Positions 38,760-50,802 of a stretch of DNA of 64,000 bases are shown piece by piece. Numbering within the stretch: the first letter of the stretch is position 1; each line of letters starts with the position of its first letter. The notes under the pieces are model-generated. The model did no database searches and was not told where the DNA came from. It worked only from the letters and a program-made list of their open reading frames with translations. The stretch is from the NCBI RefSeq assembly GCF_007280555.1, contig NZ_VKDB01000005.1, positions 1 to 64,000 on the forward strand, read 5' to 3'. This stretch comes from Deinococcus detaillensis. Its GTDB lineage: Bacteria > Deinococcota > Deinococci > Deinococcales > Deinococcaceae. The translations under genes were made by a program, and so were the position numbers.

Positions 38760-39656
38760 TTACTTGTCGGTACTCAGCTTGAAGTTCTGAACTGGAATCT
38801 GGTAATTGCCTGACAACTGACTGACCCGCGCCAGATCAGTGCGCTGAAGCAGCACGCGGGCGCTGAGTTTCTGGCCGCTCTTGCTGTCCACGCTCACGGC
38901 GTTGCCGACCACATAGGCGGTGTTCTTTTTATCGTCGTAATACACGGCGTCGCCTTTGGTCACGATGCTGCCCTGCGTCAGCGTCACTTTGCCTTTGACG
39001 TACAGCAGCTTGCCTTTGGTCGCCACGCGGGCCTCGTCACCCACGATCAGCAGTTCTTTTTGCTTGGCCGTCGCGGCGCGGCTCATGCTGGGGCTGCCCG
39101 TCAACACGCCCACTTCCTTGTCTTCGTCAAACACCAGCTTGTCGGCTTTGCCGGTCTGCGTGCCGCTGACGAGCTGCACATTTCCGGTTGAAGTGCTGAT
39201 GTTGTTGTCCACATCCAAGCTCATCTGAGCGGCTTTGATATTCACCGGATCGCCGTCGTCTTTTTTCTCCGGTACGAACACGGCGCTGGGCGTGCCGGTC
39301 AGCACACCCTGACCCGTCGCTTCGCTGTAGGCGAGTTGCCCGCCCTTGGCCGTCAAGCGGCCCCGCACCACATTTACGTCTGTGCCGCCACCGCTAAAGG
39401 TCGCGGTGCGCTTGCCCTCGGACTCGGCCAAGGTAGTGCCTGCCGGAGCAGTGAGCACAGCCGAAGTGGCTGAAATGTTGATGTTGTTGACGCTGGCCTT
39501 GACCGGCCCACCATTTTTACCGGTGTAATTGATCGGGCCGTTTCGCAAGTTGCCTTGCACCATCGCTGCCGTATCAAAACGCAACACCCGGTCTACTTGA
39601 GCGGCGAAGGCGAAAGTCAGAAGTGCAGCGGTCAAAAAAAGAGCAGGACGTTTCAT
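38760..39656 (-). CDS. LptA/OstA-like periplasmic protein
   Basis: A 298-residue protein with a cleavable signal peptide ([16 protein letters not shown], cleavage near residue 19) followed by repeated OstA/LptA beta units: [23 protein letters not shown] near 105, [24 protein letters not shown] near 142, [18 protein letters not shown] near 170 and [18 protein letters not shown] near 232. Such proteins stack edge to edge into a beta-jellyroll bridge carrying lipids across the periplasm. AAGGAG lies seven bases before the ATG. Deinococcus is considered free of lipopolysaccharide, so the cargo is open. Confidence 0.82.
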   Translation of the reverse strand: MKRPALFLTAALLTFAFAAQVDRVLRFDTAAMVQGNLRNGPINYTGKNGGPVKASVNNINISATSAVLTAPAGTTLAESEGKRTATFSGGGTDVNVVRGRLTAKGGQLAYSEATGQGVLTGTPSAVFVPEKKDDGDPVNIKAAQMSLDVDNNISTSTGNVQLVSGTQTGKADKLVFDEDKEVGVLTGSPSMSRAATAKQKELLIVGDEARVATKGKLLYVKGKVTLTQGSIVTKGDAVYYDDKKNTAYVVGNAVSVDSKSGQKLSARVLLQRTDLARVSQLSGNYQIPVQNFKLSTDK

Positions 39657-39717
39657 TAGATCTCCTTAAAAACAATGTGCATTTGATTGTTGGAATAAAC
39701 ATCAAAGTGAAACCTAT

Positions 39718-40311
39718 TCAGCGCGGCTCCACCTTACCGTTGAAACAGCGAGTCGATGGGTAAGTGTGCAGTCCTTCATCTTGGCGGCTTTTGGGCTGCT
39801 CAGCTTGAAAGTTACTAAAATCAAAATTGGCGGTGATGTTGATGAACCTTCCCTTGGTAATAGGCGAGTTGAGTTCACCTGCAGGAGCGCTGTAGCCACC
39901 TTGCTGATTGATGACCACTTCTTTATTGCCCGTTGAGGACAACGTAAAGGTGCTGCAATCCGCCAAGGTGTAGAGTTCGGCTTGCTTGGCGTGCAAGTTG
40001 TCTTGGCCGTCAATCACCAGATTGGTGGCCTTGATGGTCATGTCCTTTTGCAAGTCTCCCGCCGCGTCCTGCGCCCAGCGTTCGCCCTGACCGAGTTGAT
40101 CGAGCGCCGTTTCGCCCTTTTCAGGATCGACGCTGATCTCCCCCGCCGCAAAGCGCCACTCGGCTTTGGGGTCTTGCGCCGGATACAGCCGCAACTTGAC
40201 GCCGCTGAGCTTGACGCCGGAGCCGCGCACGCTGGAAGCGGCGGGCAGCAGCGCAAAGATCAGGCCAAACAGCACCAGCGCCAGCAAAGCCGCCGCACTA
40301 AAGCGCAGCAT
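39718..40311 (-). CDS. LptC-like membrane-anchored protein
   Basis: A 197-residue protein with one N-terminal membrane anchor (residues 5-24) and a beta-rich exterior resembling LptC: GVKLSGVKLRLYPAQDPKAEWRFAAGEISVDPEKG near 35-70 and DMTIKATNLVIDGQDNLHAKQAELYTL near 89-115. In Gram-negative bacteria LptC links the LptB2FG extractor to the LptA bridge. It is first in an operon with two LptA-like genes and has a strong AAGGAGG ribosome binding site. Putative, because this family diverges fast. Confidence 0.75.
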   Translation of the reverse strand: MLRFSAAALLALVLFGLIFALLPAASSVRGSGVKLSGVKLRLYPAQDPKAEWRFAAGEISVDPEKGETALDQLGQGERWAQDAAGDLQKDMTIKATNLVIDGQDNLHAKQAELYTLADCSTFTLSSTGNKEVVINQQGGYSAPAGELNSPITKGRFINITANFDFSNFQAEQPKSRQDEGLHTYPSTRCFNGKVEPR

Positions 40312-40469
40312 GAAGCCTCCTTTTGGCCAGGCTTGCGCCTAAATCTTGAACCGCTACGCTTCGTAACACGTTGGCATGATAGCCGCCACGGCTCATGAGA
40401 GTGCTTAGGGCGGTGTGATGGCAAGCGGTGCAGATGAGCGCGGGCGTCAGATTGAGGCCGCTTGAACGC

Positions 40470-40475
40470 TACCCT
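40470..40475 (+). promoter_or_regulatory. -10 box of leaderless tatD-family gene
   Basis: TACCCT seven bases before the ATG at 40483; the in-frame codon at 40462 lies upstream of it. Confidence 0.55.
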
Positions 40476-40482
40476 GAGCAGC

Positions 40483-41247
40483 ATGATTGACACCCACTGC
40501 CACCTCGATTACCTCGAAGACCCCGCATCGGCCCGCTTTGAACTGGGCCTGAGCGCCATGATCTGTGTCGGCGCGAATGTGCAGCACGCCCGCAGCGCCC
40601 TTGCGTTGGCCGATCAGTACCCTGAAGTATGGGCCAGCGTGGGCCTGCATCCCACCGATGTGGCGCAGGAAGACACTCCCCAAACCAGAGCCGAACTCGA
40701 AATGTTCAGCTCGCGTCCCAAAGTCGTGGCCATTGGCGAAACCGGCCTGGACGACTACTGGGTACACGACCAACTGGAGGTGCAGCGCTCGGCGTTCGAG
40801 TGGCAGCTCGACTTGGCGCGGCGGCGCGACCTGCCAGTCATCGTCCACACCCGCGACGCGGCGGGCGGCGAGCGGGCCAGTTTGGGCTGCGCCGAGATCA
40901 TCGCGGCCTCAGGTTGGAACAAAGGCATTTTGCACTGCTGCAACGGCCACGCCGGACTGCTCAGGGCCGCGCTGGATGCGGGCTGGCACGTTTCGTTCGC
41001 GGGCAATCTCACCTACAAAAACGCCCACGCCATTCAGGAAGCCGCCTGCTATGTACCAATTGAGCGCCTGCTCGTGGAAACCGACGCTCCGTTCCTGGCT
41101 CCTGTTCCCAAACGCGGCAAGCCCAACCGGCCCGGCTACGTGCGCTACACCTTGCAGTTTTTGGCCAAGCTGCGCGGCCTCAGCGAGGAAGTCGTGCAGC
41201 AGCAGACCGACGCCAATGCCCGCAGTGTCTACCGCTTGATGGATTAA
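40483..41247 (+). CDS. TatD family metal-dependent hydrolase
   Basis: A 254-residue TIM-barrel DNase-like hydrolase. Metal ligands are evident: His5 and His7 in [11 protein letters not shown], Glu near residue 86 in AIGETGLD, His near 121 in VIVHTRDA, His near 148 in [11 protein letters not shown], and Asp near 200 in [12 protein letters not shown]. TatD proteins are 3'-5' exonucleases linked to DNA repair or RNA turnover. Stand-alone leaderless gene. Confidence 0.93.
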   Translation: MIDTHCHLDYLEDPASARFELGLSAMICVGANVQHARSALALADQYPEVWASVGLHPTDVAQEDTPQTRAELEMFSSRPKVVAIGETGLDDYWVHDQLEVQRSAFEWQLDLARRRDLPVIVHTRDAAGGERASLGCAEIIAASGWNKGILHCCNGHAGLLRAALDAGWHVSFAGNLTYKNAHAIQEAACYVPIERLLVETDAPFLAPVPKRGKPNRPGYVRYTLQFLAKLRGLSEEVVQQQTDANARSVYRLMD

Positions 41248-41290
41248 AACTGTTCGCTGATATTTCTTGCATTTTTTAAGTTCATCTTAA

Positions 41291-42403
41291 ATGAATTCAG
41301 AGGTTTGTCAGGCAAACCTGTCAGACTCTGAAGTGAACTTTCTGATGCCCACTCCTCTTCCAAAGCCCACTTCACTTGACGGCCCGAAACGCTCGACGTA
41401 TTTGGCCACCGCTTGCTGCTTACTTTTGTTCAGTAGCGTGCGCTTGGCAACGCTCTTGACGGTGGGGCCGCTCAACCCGCTTGGTGTGGCGCTCAGTGCT
41501 CTGCTGCTGCTGCTGTCTTTTTGGACCATCTGGGCACTGAGACAGAAAAACTTGGCCCTTCCGCTTATTGAGAAAACCGTACTGCTGGTGTGTGCCGGCC
41601 TCTACCTCACCTTTACCTTACAGCCGCTTTTCGGCGGCCCTCAGCGCCTTGACAACGCGGGCCTGAACGAGTTGGGAGTGCTGGCCTTGGCGGCGGGGGT
41701 TTACGTCTTTTTGCCGCTGCACCGGGCCAAGTACTGGTTGGCCGCCGTGCTGGCCGGACATTTCATCAGCCGCTGGGAGCCGCTGCTGCTGGAGCCGAAT
41801 TGGTTGAGTCTCGGAGCGCAGTTGACGCGTGATTCGGTCGTTTTGGCCACGCTGCTGCTGATTGTCTTGTTGGGCAATCACCGCAGCGCTTGGCGCGGGG
41901 CTTATGACAGCGCCAAAGCCATGCGCGATATGGCCCACACCGACGACCTGATCGGCCTGCCCAACCGCCGCGCGGCTTACCGCTATTTCGAAAGAGCGAT
42001 GCGCGGCGCTCAAACGCCTGTCAGCGTGCTGCTGCTGGATATCGACAACTTCAAGCGCATCAACGACAGCCACGGCCATGAAGCGGGCGACGCGGCGCTG
42101 CAGGCCATTGCCGCCGCCGTGCAGCGAACCCTCGGCACATCCGGCGTGCTGGTGCGCTGGGGCGGCGAAGAATTTTTGGTGCTGCTCAGCGGCGCTACTC
42201 TTACCCACGCTCTGCGCGAGGCCGAAGCGCTGCGGGCAGCGGTGGAGGAACTCGCCTTGCCGTCCGGCTCAGTCACCATCAGTATCGGCGTGTCTAGTCG
42301 CATGCCCAAAGACGATGTTCAGGAACTGGTGCGCCGCGCCGACATCGGGCTTTATCACGCTAAAACCAGCGGAAAAAACCGTGTCATAGCGCAGATCAGT
42401 TAG
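41291..42403 (+). CDS. membrane diguanylate cyclase (GGDEF)
   Basis: A 370-residue protein with about six membrane segments in residues 38-200 and a cytoplasmic GGDEF domain in the last 165 residues. Active-site motif is RWGGEEFLVLL, with DIDNFKRINDSHGHEAGD upstream binding metal and GTP, and VSVLLLD before it. No RxxD product-inhibition site was seen directly before the active site. It makes cyclic di-GMP; the membrane half presumably senses a signal. Start taken at 41291 after a TAAGTT box; an ATG at 41345 is the alternative. Confidence 0.9.
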   Translation: MNSEVCQANLSDSEVNFLMPTPLPKPTSLDGPKRSTYLATACCLLLFSSVRLATLLTVGPLNPLGVALSALLLLLSFWTIWALRQKNLALPLIEKTVLLVCAGLYLTFTLQPLFGGPQRLDNAGLNELGVLALAAGVYVFLPLHRAKYWLAAVLAGHFISRWEPLLLEPNWLSLGAQLTRDSVVLATLLLIVLLGNHRSAWRGAYDSAKAMRDMAHTDDLIGLPNRRAAYRYFERAMRGAQTPVSVLLLDIDNFKRINDSHGHEAGDAALQAIAAAVQRTLGTSGVLVRWGGEEFLVLLSGATLTHALREAEALRAAVEELALPSGSVTISIGVSSRMPKDDVQELVRRADIGLYHAKTSGKNRVIAQIS

Positions 42404-42408
42404 CTTGC

Positions 42409-42453
42409 ATACGGATTCCGGTCATTCTGCCGACTCCGTTTTGGAGTCCGTAT
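42409..42453. terminator. nested inverted repeats between convergent genes
   Basis: Inner hairpin GACTCC-gtttt-GGAGTC (42432-42448) and outer arms ATACGGA/TCCGTAT (42409-42415, 42447-42453). It sits between the convergent GGDEF and pgl genes. Without a T run it is a weak terminator candidate. Confidence 0.35.
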
Positions 42454-42459
42454 CAAGTA

Positions 42460-43155
42460 TCAAGAACCAGCCGAGTTGTCCGGCAAAGCCGCCGCCGCTG
42501 CTACGTCCAGATACCAAACCGGATCGCTAACCCGGCTCACCGGATAATCGCCCTCGCCGCGCTGGAGTTGAGCCAGCACCGGCGCTTTGGCCGCGCCTGT
42601 GACGAGGAGCCAGCGCTCACGAGCAGCGTTGATTTCGCTGAAGGTGAAACTGATCCGCCAGGTGTCTTGCTGCGGCACGTGATTGGCAACCACCCGCCCG
42701 CCCAGACTCAGGCCCGCCGTACCCGGGAAGAGGCTGGCGGTGTGGCCGTCGTCGCCCATGCCGAGCAAGACCAGATCGAGCTGGGCAGGCAGCAGCGCCG
42801 CGTAATCGGCAGCCGCCTGTGCGGGGTCGCGCTCACCTTCCATTCGATGAATTTGCCCAGCCGGAAGAGGTACGAAGTCGAGCAGGCCCACTTTGGCGGT
42901 GTGGTAATTGCTCTGCGGGTCTTCCGGCCCTACCGTGCGCTCATCGCTGAAGTAGATGTGAACTTGCGGCCAAGGGACTTCGAGGCCCCGCAGGGCGGCG
43001 TACATCAGCTTGGGCGTGCTGCCGCCGGAAAGCGCGACATGAAACGCCCCGCGCCGGCTGACGGCCTCCTGTGCGGCCCATGCGAAAGCCTCAGCGGCAG
43101 CCTGCGCGGTGGCCTGCGGCGTCGGATAAATATGGATTTCGCCCTGAAGCTTCAT
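42460..43155 (-). CDS. pgl: 6-phosphogluconolactonase
   Basis: Second enzyme of the oxidative pentose phosphate pathway. 231 residues from the ATG at 43155, which overlaps the opcA stop (ATGA). Family motifs: [18 protein letters not shown] near residue 38, [20 protein letters not shown] near 65-84 and [19 protein letters not shown] near 133. Last gene of gnd-zwf-opcA-pgl. Confidence 0.95.
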   Translation of the reverse strand: MKLQGEIHIYPTPQATAQAAAEAFAWAAQEAVSRRGAFHVALSGGSTPKLMYAALRGLEVPWPQVHIYFSDERTVGPEDPQSNYHTAKVGLLDFVPLPAGQIHRMEGERDPAQAAADYAALLPAQLDLVLLGMGDDGHTASLFPGTAGLSLGGRVVANHVPQQDTWRISFTFSEINAARERWLLVTGAAKAPVLAQLQRGEGDYPVSRVSDPVWYLDVAAAAALPDNSAGS

Positions 43156-44128
43156 AAGGAGTCGGCTTGAGCGGGCGCATCTTCGTCCATGCTGGCGCGG
43201 GCCAGTTTCCAAGCCGCCTCGAAGTCGCTGCCGCGCTCCGGGCGGGCCATCACGCGGGCTAGCCCCTCGGCCAAAGTCATGCTCGGCACCATCAGGGTGG
43301 TTTTGCGGTTGACTTTGTCGAACTTGACGCTGGACTGCACCAGTTCCGGGCCAATGGATTTGAGCAGGAAGCTCACTCCTTTTCCAGCCAGCTCCACGCC
43401 GCACAAATCGCCGTGCTGACGCTGGCAGTCGCCTCTCACAAAGGTCACCGGGCTGAGGTCTTTCCAGCCGAGGGTGGTGGCCACCCAAGAAGCGAACAGC
43501 CGCGCCGCGCGGTCATTTCTGCCGCCCGACCAGATCTTGAGGCGGTTGACGCGGCCCAGCATTCCGGCGGCGTCTCTGCTGTCAAATAGTTGGGCCAGCC
43601 CCTCGCGCCACGCTGCCGAGCGCGACCAGCCCAGGTCGGCCAGCGCGTAGTTGCGGGCCGGCGGAATATCGAGGCGCAGGCTGTCGGCAATGACCTGATC
43701 GGCCACGTCGGTCAGTTCGCGCAGCAGCGGCCCGCCGGGCGGATCGTCAGAGGCCCACCAGACGTGGTTGACGGTGGCGGGACGCAGCAGCGGCAAAATC
43801 GCTCCGCGCAGTTGGCCGGGGTTGGCCAGCAACGTCAGCCGCTCTATGTACAGCCCTTGCTGCGGCACCAATTGGGCGTCGATGCTCATGCGCCCCGAGG
43901 CCGCCGGCTCCATCACCGCGATGATCTGGCGTCCGGCGTAGCGGCCCTCTAAGCCGGTTAGGGCTTCCTGAATGCGGCCCTGGTAGTTGGGCGTGGTCAG
44001 GGCAATGATGTTGCCGGTGTAGGCCCGCGTTTCGATGTCGGTCTGCGCCCACAGCTCGTCCAAGGTGCGCTGCGCTCCCCGCACGTTGGTGGGCAGCGGG
44101 CCGAGCGGGGCGAGGCTGAGCCGGGCCG

Positions 44129-44132
<4 letters not shown>
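43152..44132 (-). CDS. opcA: glucose-6-phosphate dehydrogenase assembly protein OpcA
   Basis: OpcA assists oligomerisation and redox control of glucose-6-phosphate dehydrogenase in cyanobacteria and actinobacteria. The GTG at 44132 overlaps the zwf stop (GTGA) and gives 326 residues. Recognised by length, position directly behind zwf, and blocks such as [31 protein letters not shown] near residues 144-174 and [20 protein letters not shown] near 187-206. Frames reading further upstream are antisense-like and overlap zwf deeply, so they are rejected. Confidence 0.9.
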
Positions 44133-46107
<1,975 letters not shown>

Positions 46108-46108
<1 letters not shown>

Positions 46109-47226
46109 TACGACTGGCCTTCGTTCTGGTTGCCCGCCGCCTTGTTCCCGGTGTCTTCAGGGTTGGGGTTGACGGGGACTTTGCCGCTTTCACCGAGTTG
46201 GCGGGCCGTGTCACCGTCACTTTGAGCGCCAGCAGCTTTGGTACCCGACGCCGGAATGTTCTGCGGCCTGGCGTCTTCTGGGGTGTGGGCTTCGGGCACG
46301 ATGCTTTCCTCAGCCTCCGTCTCCACTTTCTTGACGGCGTGACCGCCAAAGGCGCGGCGCATGGCCGAGAGCATTTTGCCCGCGTAACTGCTCTTTTGCT
46401 GGCTGCGCAGGCGCATCTGCACACTCAAGGTGATGACCGGAGCCGGAATGCCTTCGTTGAGGGCGTCCACCACTGTCCAGCGGCCCTCGCCGGAGTCGGC
46501 CACGTAATCGGAGAGGTCGCTGAATTCCGGATCGCCGCTCAGGGCGTCGGTGGTCAAATCGAGCAGCCACGAGCGGATCACGCTGCCGTGCCGCCACAAT
46601 TCGGCGATCTGGGCCATATCGAGCTGCATTTCCGTTTTGGCGTGCATCAGCTCAAAGCCCTCGGCGTAGGCCTGCATCATGCCGTACTCGATGCCGTTGT
46701 GAACCATCTTGACGTAGTGGCCGCTGCCGGCTGGCCCCATCCGGCCCCAGCCCTGGGTGGGCGCGGGGGCCAGCACTTCCAGAATCGGCGTCAGGCTGTC
46801 TACCGCCGCTTTTTCGCCGCCGACCATCATGGCGTAGCCTTCCTTGAGGCCCCAGACGCCGCCCGAGGTGCCCACGTCTACAAAGTCGATGCCGCGCTCA
46901 GCTAGCGTTTTGGCGCGGCGCTGGCTGTCTTTGTAGTTGCTGTTGCCGCCGTCGATGATGATGTCGCCCTTCTGCATATGGTCGGCCAGATTCATCACGG
47001 TACTTTCGGTGGCGGCCCCGCTCGGCACCATCACCCAGACGGCGCGGGGGGTGGGCAGCTTGGCGATCAGTTCCTCAAGAGTGCGGGCTCCCTCGGCTCC
47101 GCGTCCCTCAGCCAGCTTGATGTTGTCTTCGCTGAGGTCGTAAGCCACCACTTCCTGTCCGCCTTGCAGCAGACGAGCCACCATGTTGCCGCCCATTTTT
47201 CCCAAACCGATCATGCCTATTTTCAT
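46108..47226 (-). CDS. gnd: 6-phosphogluconate dehydrogenase (decarboxylating)
   Basis: Third enzyme of the oxidative pentose phosphate pathway, of the short (about 300-residue) class often NAD-preferring. The Rossmann motif [14 protein letters not shown] opens the protein, with [16 protein letters not shown] near 88, the signature [22 protein letters not shown] near 115 and catalytic Lys in [21 protein letters not shown] near 170. Residues from about 303 to 372 are an extra disordered acidic/Asn/Gly/Pro-rich tail. AAGGAG precedes the ATG. First gene of gnd-zwf-opcA-pgl. Confidence 0.94.
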
Positions 47227-47518
47227 GCGATCTCCTTGTGCTTATTCAAAACTCTCTGCTCGAAATTCTTCCAGATACCGGCACCGGGTACGCACGCCCT
47301 CCGGCTGAAGCTTCATTCTTTGGCATCATACGCGCAGGCCAAACGGCAAGGCAGCCCGCTTTTTCTTAACGCAAGCCTAAGAGGGGTGGGAAGCGTTGTC
47401 GACGAACCTGAGTTTGTTTTCTGAGGATGGTCAGCCCGCTTATGACTTAATTATTGCGGAGCTTTACCCATCACGCAGGAGCTGATAACCCTCCCCCAGC
47501 CTTCCCACGAGCCCGCAC
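47227..47518. other. intergenic region upstream of gnd
   Basis: Nearly 300 bases between the lptF/G-like pair and gnd, both on the reverse strand. It should hold the gnd operon promoter; TATGAT at 47325-47330 (reverse strand) is a possible -10 box, without a good -35. No gene or clear terminator is seen. Confidence 0.4.
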
Positions 47519-48661
47519 TTACCGCCGCGCCGCCACCCACAGCAGCGCCGCGCCCGCCACGACGTACAGCGCATCGGGCGTCCAAGCCGAGAGCAGCGGC
47601 GAGAGCGCTCCATTTTCGCCCATCACCCGAAAGACGCTCCAGGTGGCGTAATACAAAAAGGTCAGCAGCAGCACCCACACCAGCCCGATATTGAGGTTGC
47701 TTCTAAACGAGAAAATTGCCAGCGCAGCGGCGAAAAAAGCCATGCACAGCGCCGCGAATGGCTCGGCGAACTTGCGCTGCAAGGCCGTAAATTCCTGTGG
47801 GGCGTTGATGTTCTGGGCTTTGTACTCGCGGACTTTTTGCCACAGGTCACGCAGCGGCAAATACACCGGCTTGAGCTCGTCGCCGCCCTCGAAGCTGGCC
47901 TGCAAATCCTGCACCGGCAAGGTGCCGCGCTCAAAACTCAGCACGGTGGAGGGCTTTTCATTTTGGTAGGTGATGCGCTGGCCGTCAAACAGTTCCAAGA
48001 CGTTGCTGCCCGCGCTCAGCCGCCCACGCTGAGCCGTGATGATCTCGCGGGCCACGTCGCCGTTTCTGAGGGTGGCGATGCTCAGGCCGCGCAGCTCACC
48101 GCCGGGCTCCACCGAAGCGATGCTGATGGCCCGCCCGAAGGCGTCGCGCAGCACCAGCGCTTTACCGCCCGCCACACCGAGCCCGGCGACCCTCGGATTG
48201 TCGAGGACGATCTCGCGCTGCACACTCAGCGACTGCACCTTGGCACGCGGGGTCAGGGTTTCGCCCACCGCGAAGCTCAGCAGCGTGACGGCCAGACCCA
48301 GCCCCATCACCGGCCCGAACAACTTGGTGGGCGAGATGCCTCCGGCCTGCATCGCCTTGATTTCCGAGTCGGCGGAGAGGCGCGACAGCCCCAGCAAAGT
48401 GGCGAACAGCAGCGCAATCGGCAGGCCCCGCGCCACCGCGTCGGGCAGTTGCAGGGCCACCAGTTTAGCAACCAGTGCGGGGTTGGCTCCCTTGGCCAGC
48501 AACGGCGCGATAATAGCCTGAAGCGCTCCCAGCAGCAGCAGCAAAATGGTGACGGCCAGCCCCGCGAACAAAAACGGCAGGATTTCTTCCAGCAAATAGC
48601 GGTTGAGGCGGCCTGAGAACAAGCCCGCCGGCGCGGCAGCTGGGCGGCTGGCCCGGCTCAC
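47519..48661 (-). CDS. LptF/LptG (YjgP/YjgQ) family permease
   Basis: Inner-membrane half-permease of the Lpt ABC exporter family, 380 residues. Six membrane segments: about 28-50, 65-90 and 105-125 before, and three in the last 100 residues after, a periplasmic beta-jellyroll of about 170 residues (150-290). The cytoplasmic coupling helix is LGLSRLSADSEIKAMQAGGIS. GTG start at 48661 overlaps the preceding gene (GTGA). With its neighbour it would form the LptFG heterodimer; LptB is not in the window. Which of the two is LptF is not decided. Confidence 0.87.
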   Translation of the reverse strand: MSRASRPAAAPAGLFSGRLNRYLLEEILPFLFAGLAVTILLLLLGALQAIIAPLLAKGANPALVAKLVALQLPDAVARGLPIALLFATLLGLSRLSADSEIKAMQAGGISPTKLFGPVMGLGLAVTLLSFAVGETLTPRAKVQSLSVQREIVLDNPRVAGLGVAGGKALVLRDAFGRAISIASVEPGGELRGLSIATLRNGDVAREIITAQRGRLSAGSNVLELFDGQRITYQNEKPSTVLSFERGTLPVQDLQASFEGGDELKPVYLPLRDLWQKVREYKAQNINAPQEFTALQRKFAEPFAALCMAFFAAALAIFSFRSNLNIGLVWVLLLTFLYYATWSVFRVMGENGALSPLLSAWTPDALYVVAGAALLWVAARR

Positions 48662-49716
48662 CTCAGCCTCCAGGCCATCAGCAGGCCGAACAGCGCGAAC
48701 ACCAGATTGGGCAGCCAAGCGGCCAGCAGGTGAGGCAGCGCACCCACGGCGGCCAGTTGCGGCGCGGTGTTCCACAGAGCGTAAAACGTCACCAGAAAGA
48801 GAATCACCGCTCCCACCGCCCAGGCCCGGTTGGTCAGCGCCAGCCCCAGCGTTCCGGCGGCCAGCACAAAGATCAGCGGCGTAAACGAATCGGCCACCCG
48901 GCGGCTGAGTTCGTAAGCGGCGCGGCGATAATCCTCGGTGTTGGGGGTGAGCGTTGCGAGCTGGGCGCGAAGCTGCGGAGTGGTGCTCTGGTCAGTGGGC
49001 GGCGGCGGGCGCGACACCACGTCGCTTTGGGTAAAGGTGATGGGCGCACTCAACGCCGTGATCACGCCCTGAGGGTCGACTCGGTAGCCGCCGAAAAGCG
49101 TCCACGTTTTGGCCGCCGCGTCCCAGCGCCCGCCGCTGGCGCTGTAGGTGCCCTGCGGAGTTTGCACCACCACGCCAGTTAGCGACGATAGGGTTTGGGG
49201 ACTGCCGTTGCCCAAGCTGTCAATCCGCCCCGCCGTAAAAAAATTACCGCCTTCTGCGTGGGCGTAGTTCTGGGTGGTGGGCGTCGGCACGGCCAGTTTG
49301 TAAATATCGGTGTAAAAATACTTGATGTACTTCTGGTTGCCGCTGGGCGTCAGGTAAGCCGCGTTGAAATACACCGCCGCGCCCACCACCAGCGCTGGAA
49401 GCAGCAGCGGCCACAGCATACTCAGGGGCCGCACTCCGCCCGCATAGGCCGCCTTGACTTCGCTGTCTTTAGCCAGCCGCCCAAAGGCCATCAGCACCGC
49501 GAACGGCACCGACACCACCAAGCATTTGTTGAGTACAAGCGGCAATTGGTAACTCAGCAGCGTGAGCGCTTTGAACAGCCCCGTGTGGTACGACAGCATC
49601 GCCCCCACTGTGGTGCTGAGAATGTCGGTCATCTGCAAAAAGAGAAACAACAGCACGCCCGCCGCGTAGAGCGGCCAGATTTCTTTGAAGATATAACGCG
49701 GGAAAAGACCTCTCAT
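48658..49716 (-). CDS. LptF/LptG (YjgP/YjgQ) family permease
   Basis: Partner permease of the gene it overlaps. 352 residues with the family layout: RYIFKEIWPLYAAGVLLFLFLQ at the start, membrane helices near 12-33, 55-80 and 95-120, the coupling helix FGRLAKDSEVKAAYAGGVRP near 78-97, a beta-jellyroll about 125-265, and three closing helices. Both permeases together with the LptC/LptA-like operon at 37.6-40.3 kb suggest a periplasm-spanning lipid transport line. TACACT and TAAACT boxes occur upstream on the reverse strand. Confidence 0.87.
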   Translation of the reverse strand: MRGLFPRYIFKEIWPLYAAGVLLFLFLQMTDILSTTVGAMLSYHTGLFKALTLLSYQLPLVLNKCLVVSVPFAVLMAFGRLAKDSEVKAAYAGGVRPLSMLWPLLLPALVVGAAVYFNAAYLTPSGNQKYIKYFYTDIYKLAVPTPTTQNYAHAEGGNFFTAGRIDSLGNGSPQTLSSLTGVVVQTPQGTYSASGGRWDAAAKTWTLFGGYRVDPQGVITALSAPITFTQSDVVSRPPPPTDQSTTPQLRAQLATLTPNTEDYRRAAYELSRRVADSFTPLIFVLAAGTLGLALTNRAWAVGAVILFLVTFYALWNTAPQLAAVGALPHLLAAWLPNLVFALFGLLMAWRLR

Positions 49717-49883
49717 GCGGGCTTGAGCGCCGACTTGAAGTCAAAGTTGAGTTTACAAAGAGCGGCGATCTTGAACACGGGGGGTAGTGTAGCAAGAGCA
49801 ATTCAGCCTGTGGCAGCGGCTGCATGAGAGGCGAGGGGCCGCTTGTGGGGGTGTACTGACAGGACGCCCGGCCCGTTTGCCTC

Positions 49884-50795
49884 TCACGACTCTAGGGCGC
49901 TGGGCAACTCTGGCCAGGCCTCACGCAGCCACGCCAGCAAATGCAAATAAATCTGGCCGTGACTGGTGATGTGGCGGGCGGGCGGCACGCTGGGGTGCAG
50001 TGGCAAACGCAGATGCTGGCCCAGCAGCCGCGCCTGCAAATGCTGAGTGCCGATCAGGGGAATCGGGTCGCCGTCCAGCGACAAGCACAGCACCTCGGGA
50101 GCGCCGGGCAGCGCGGCGGCCACCGCGCGGCCCAGCGCAGTCGGACTGAAGGCCACTCCCGGCACACCACACAGGCCTGCCGCGTACTGCGCCAGCCCAC
50201 CGCCTAGCGAGTGCCCCGCCACCATCAGCGGCAAGTCGGGGAGAGCGCGGCCACGCTCGGCGAGCAGCAGCTGGGTGAATTCAGCGGCCACCACAAAGAG
50301 GCGGGGCAAGCGGCCCAGCACGTTGAGCACGTCGGCCCGAAACTGTTTGGCCTCGGCGGGAAAGGTGTGAAGCTGCGAGTCGGAGTGGCTGGTGTTGGTG
50401 CCGCCCAAGATCAGTACCAGTTGATCAGGTTGCTGGTAAAGGGCAAAAACAAGGCCGCTGGAACAGTGCAGCACGTTGGGCCGCCCCGTTTCCTGACGCA
50501 GCGCCCCCAGCACGCTGAGCGCAGGTACGCTTCTGAACTCGCCGCCGTAAGCCGATAAAACTTGCTCGGCACTGGGCATTTTCCAGTCGCGCCGCTCCCA
50601 CGCCGGATAAAGGCACAGCGCGGCGGCGCAGTCTGCCAGCAGCGTAAAGGCCCGCGCTTCCCCCAAAGCCCACAGAGCCTGAACAGCTGCTTCACCGCTG
50701 AGCGTGCCAGCCGGCAACTCGCGCCGATTCAGCAGCGGCAACTCGGTCAGCTTGGGCCAAGCCGAGAAGCGCGGGACAACGGGAAAGCGGCGCAT
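49884..50795 (-). CDS. class 3 lipase-like alpha/beta hydrolase
   Basis: A 303-residue alpha/beta hydrolase with the nucleophile elbow MVAGHSLGGGLAQYAAG near residue 195 and LVLILGGTNTSHSD near 127 forming the oxyanion region, as in fungal-type lipase class 3. Candidate Asp is in LSLDGDPIPLIG near 243 and His near 255 or 280. No signal peptide, so probably intracellular. The substrate is unknown. It follows the small gene at 50803 by seven bases and likely shares its transcript. Confidence 0.85.
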   Translation of the reverse strand: MRRFPVVPRFSAWPKLTELPLLNRRELPAGTLSGEAAVQALWALGEARAFTLLADCAAALCLYPAWERRDWKMPSAEQVLSAYGGEFRSVPALSVLGALRQETGRPNVLHCSSGLVFALYQQPDQLVLILGGTNTSHSDSQLHTFPAEAKQFRADVLNVLGRLPRLFVVAAEFTQLLLAERGRALPDLPLMVAGHSLGGGLAQYAAGLCGVPGVAFSPTALGRAVAAALPGAPEVLCLSLDGDPIPLIGTQHLQARLLGQHLRLPLHPSVPPARHITSHGQIYLHLLAWLREAWPELPSALES

Positions 50796-50802
50796 AGCGA
50801 GG

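Noticed and set aside
47440..47456. TTATG half site in the region upstream of gnd
   Set aside because: The second half reads TATTG, not CATAA/CGTAA, so it does not fit the damage-response palindrome.
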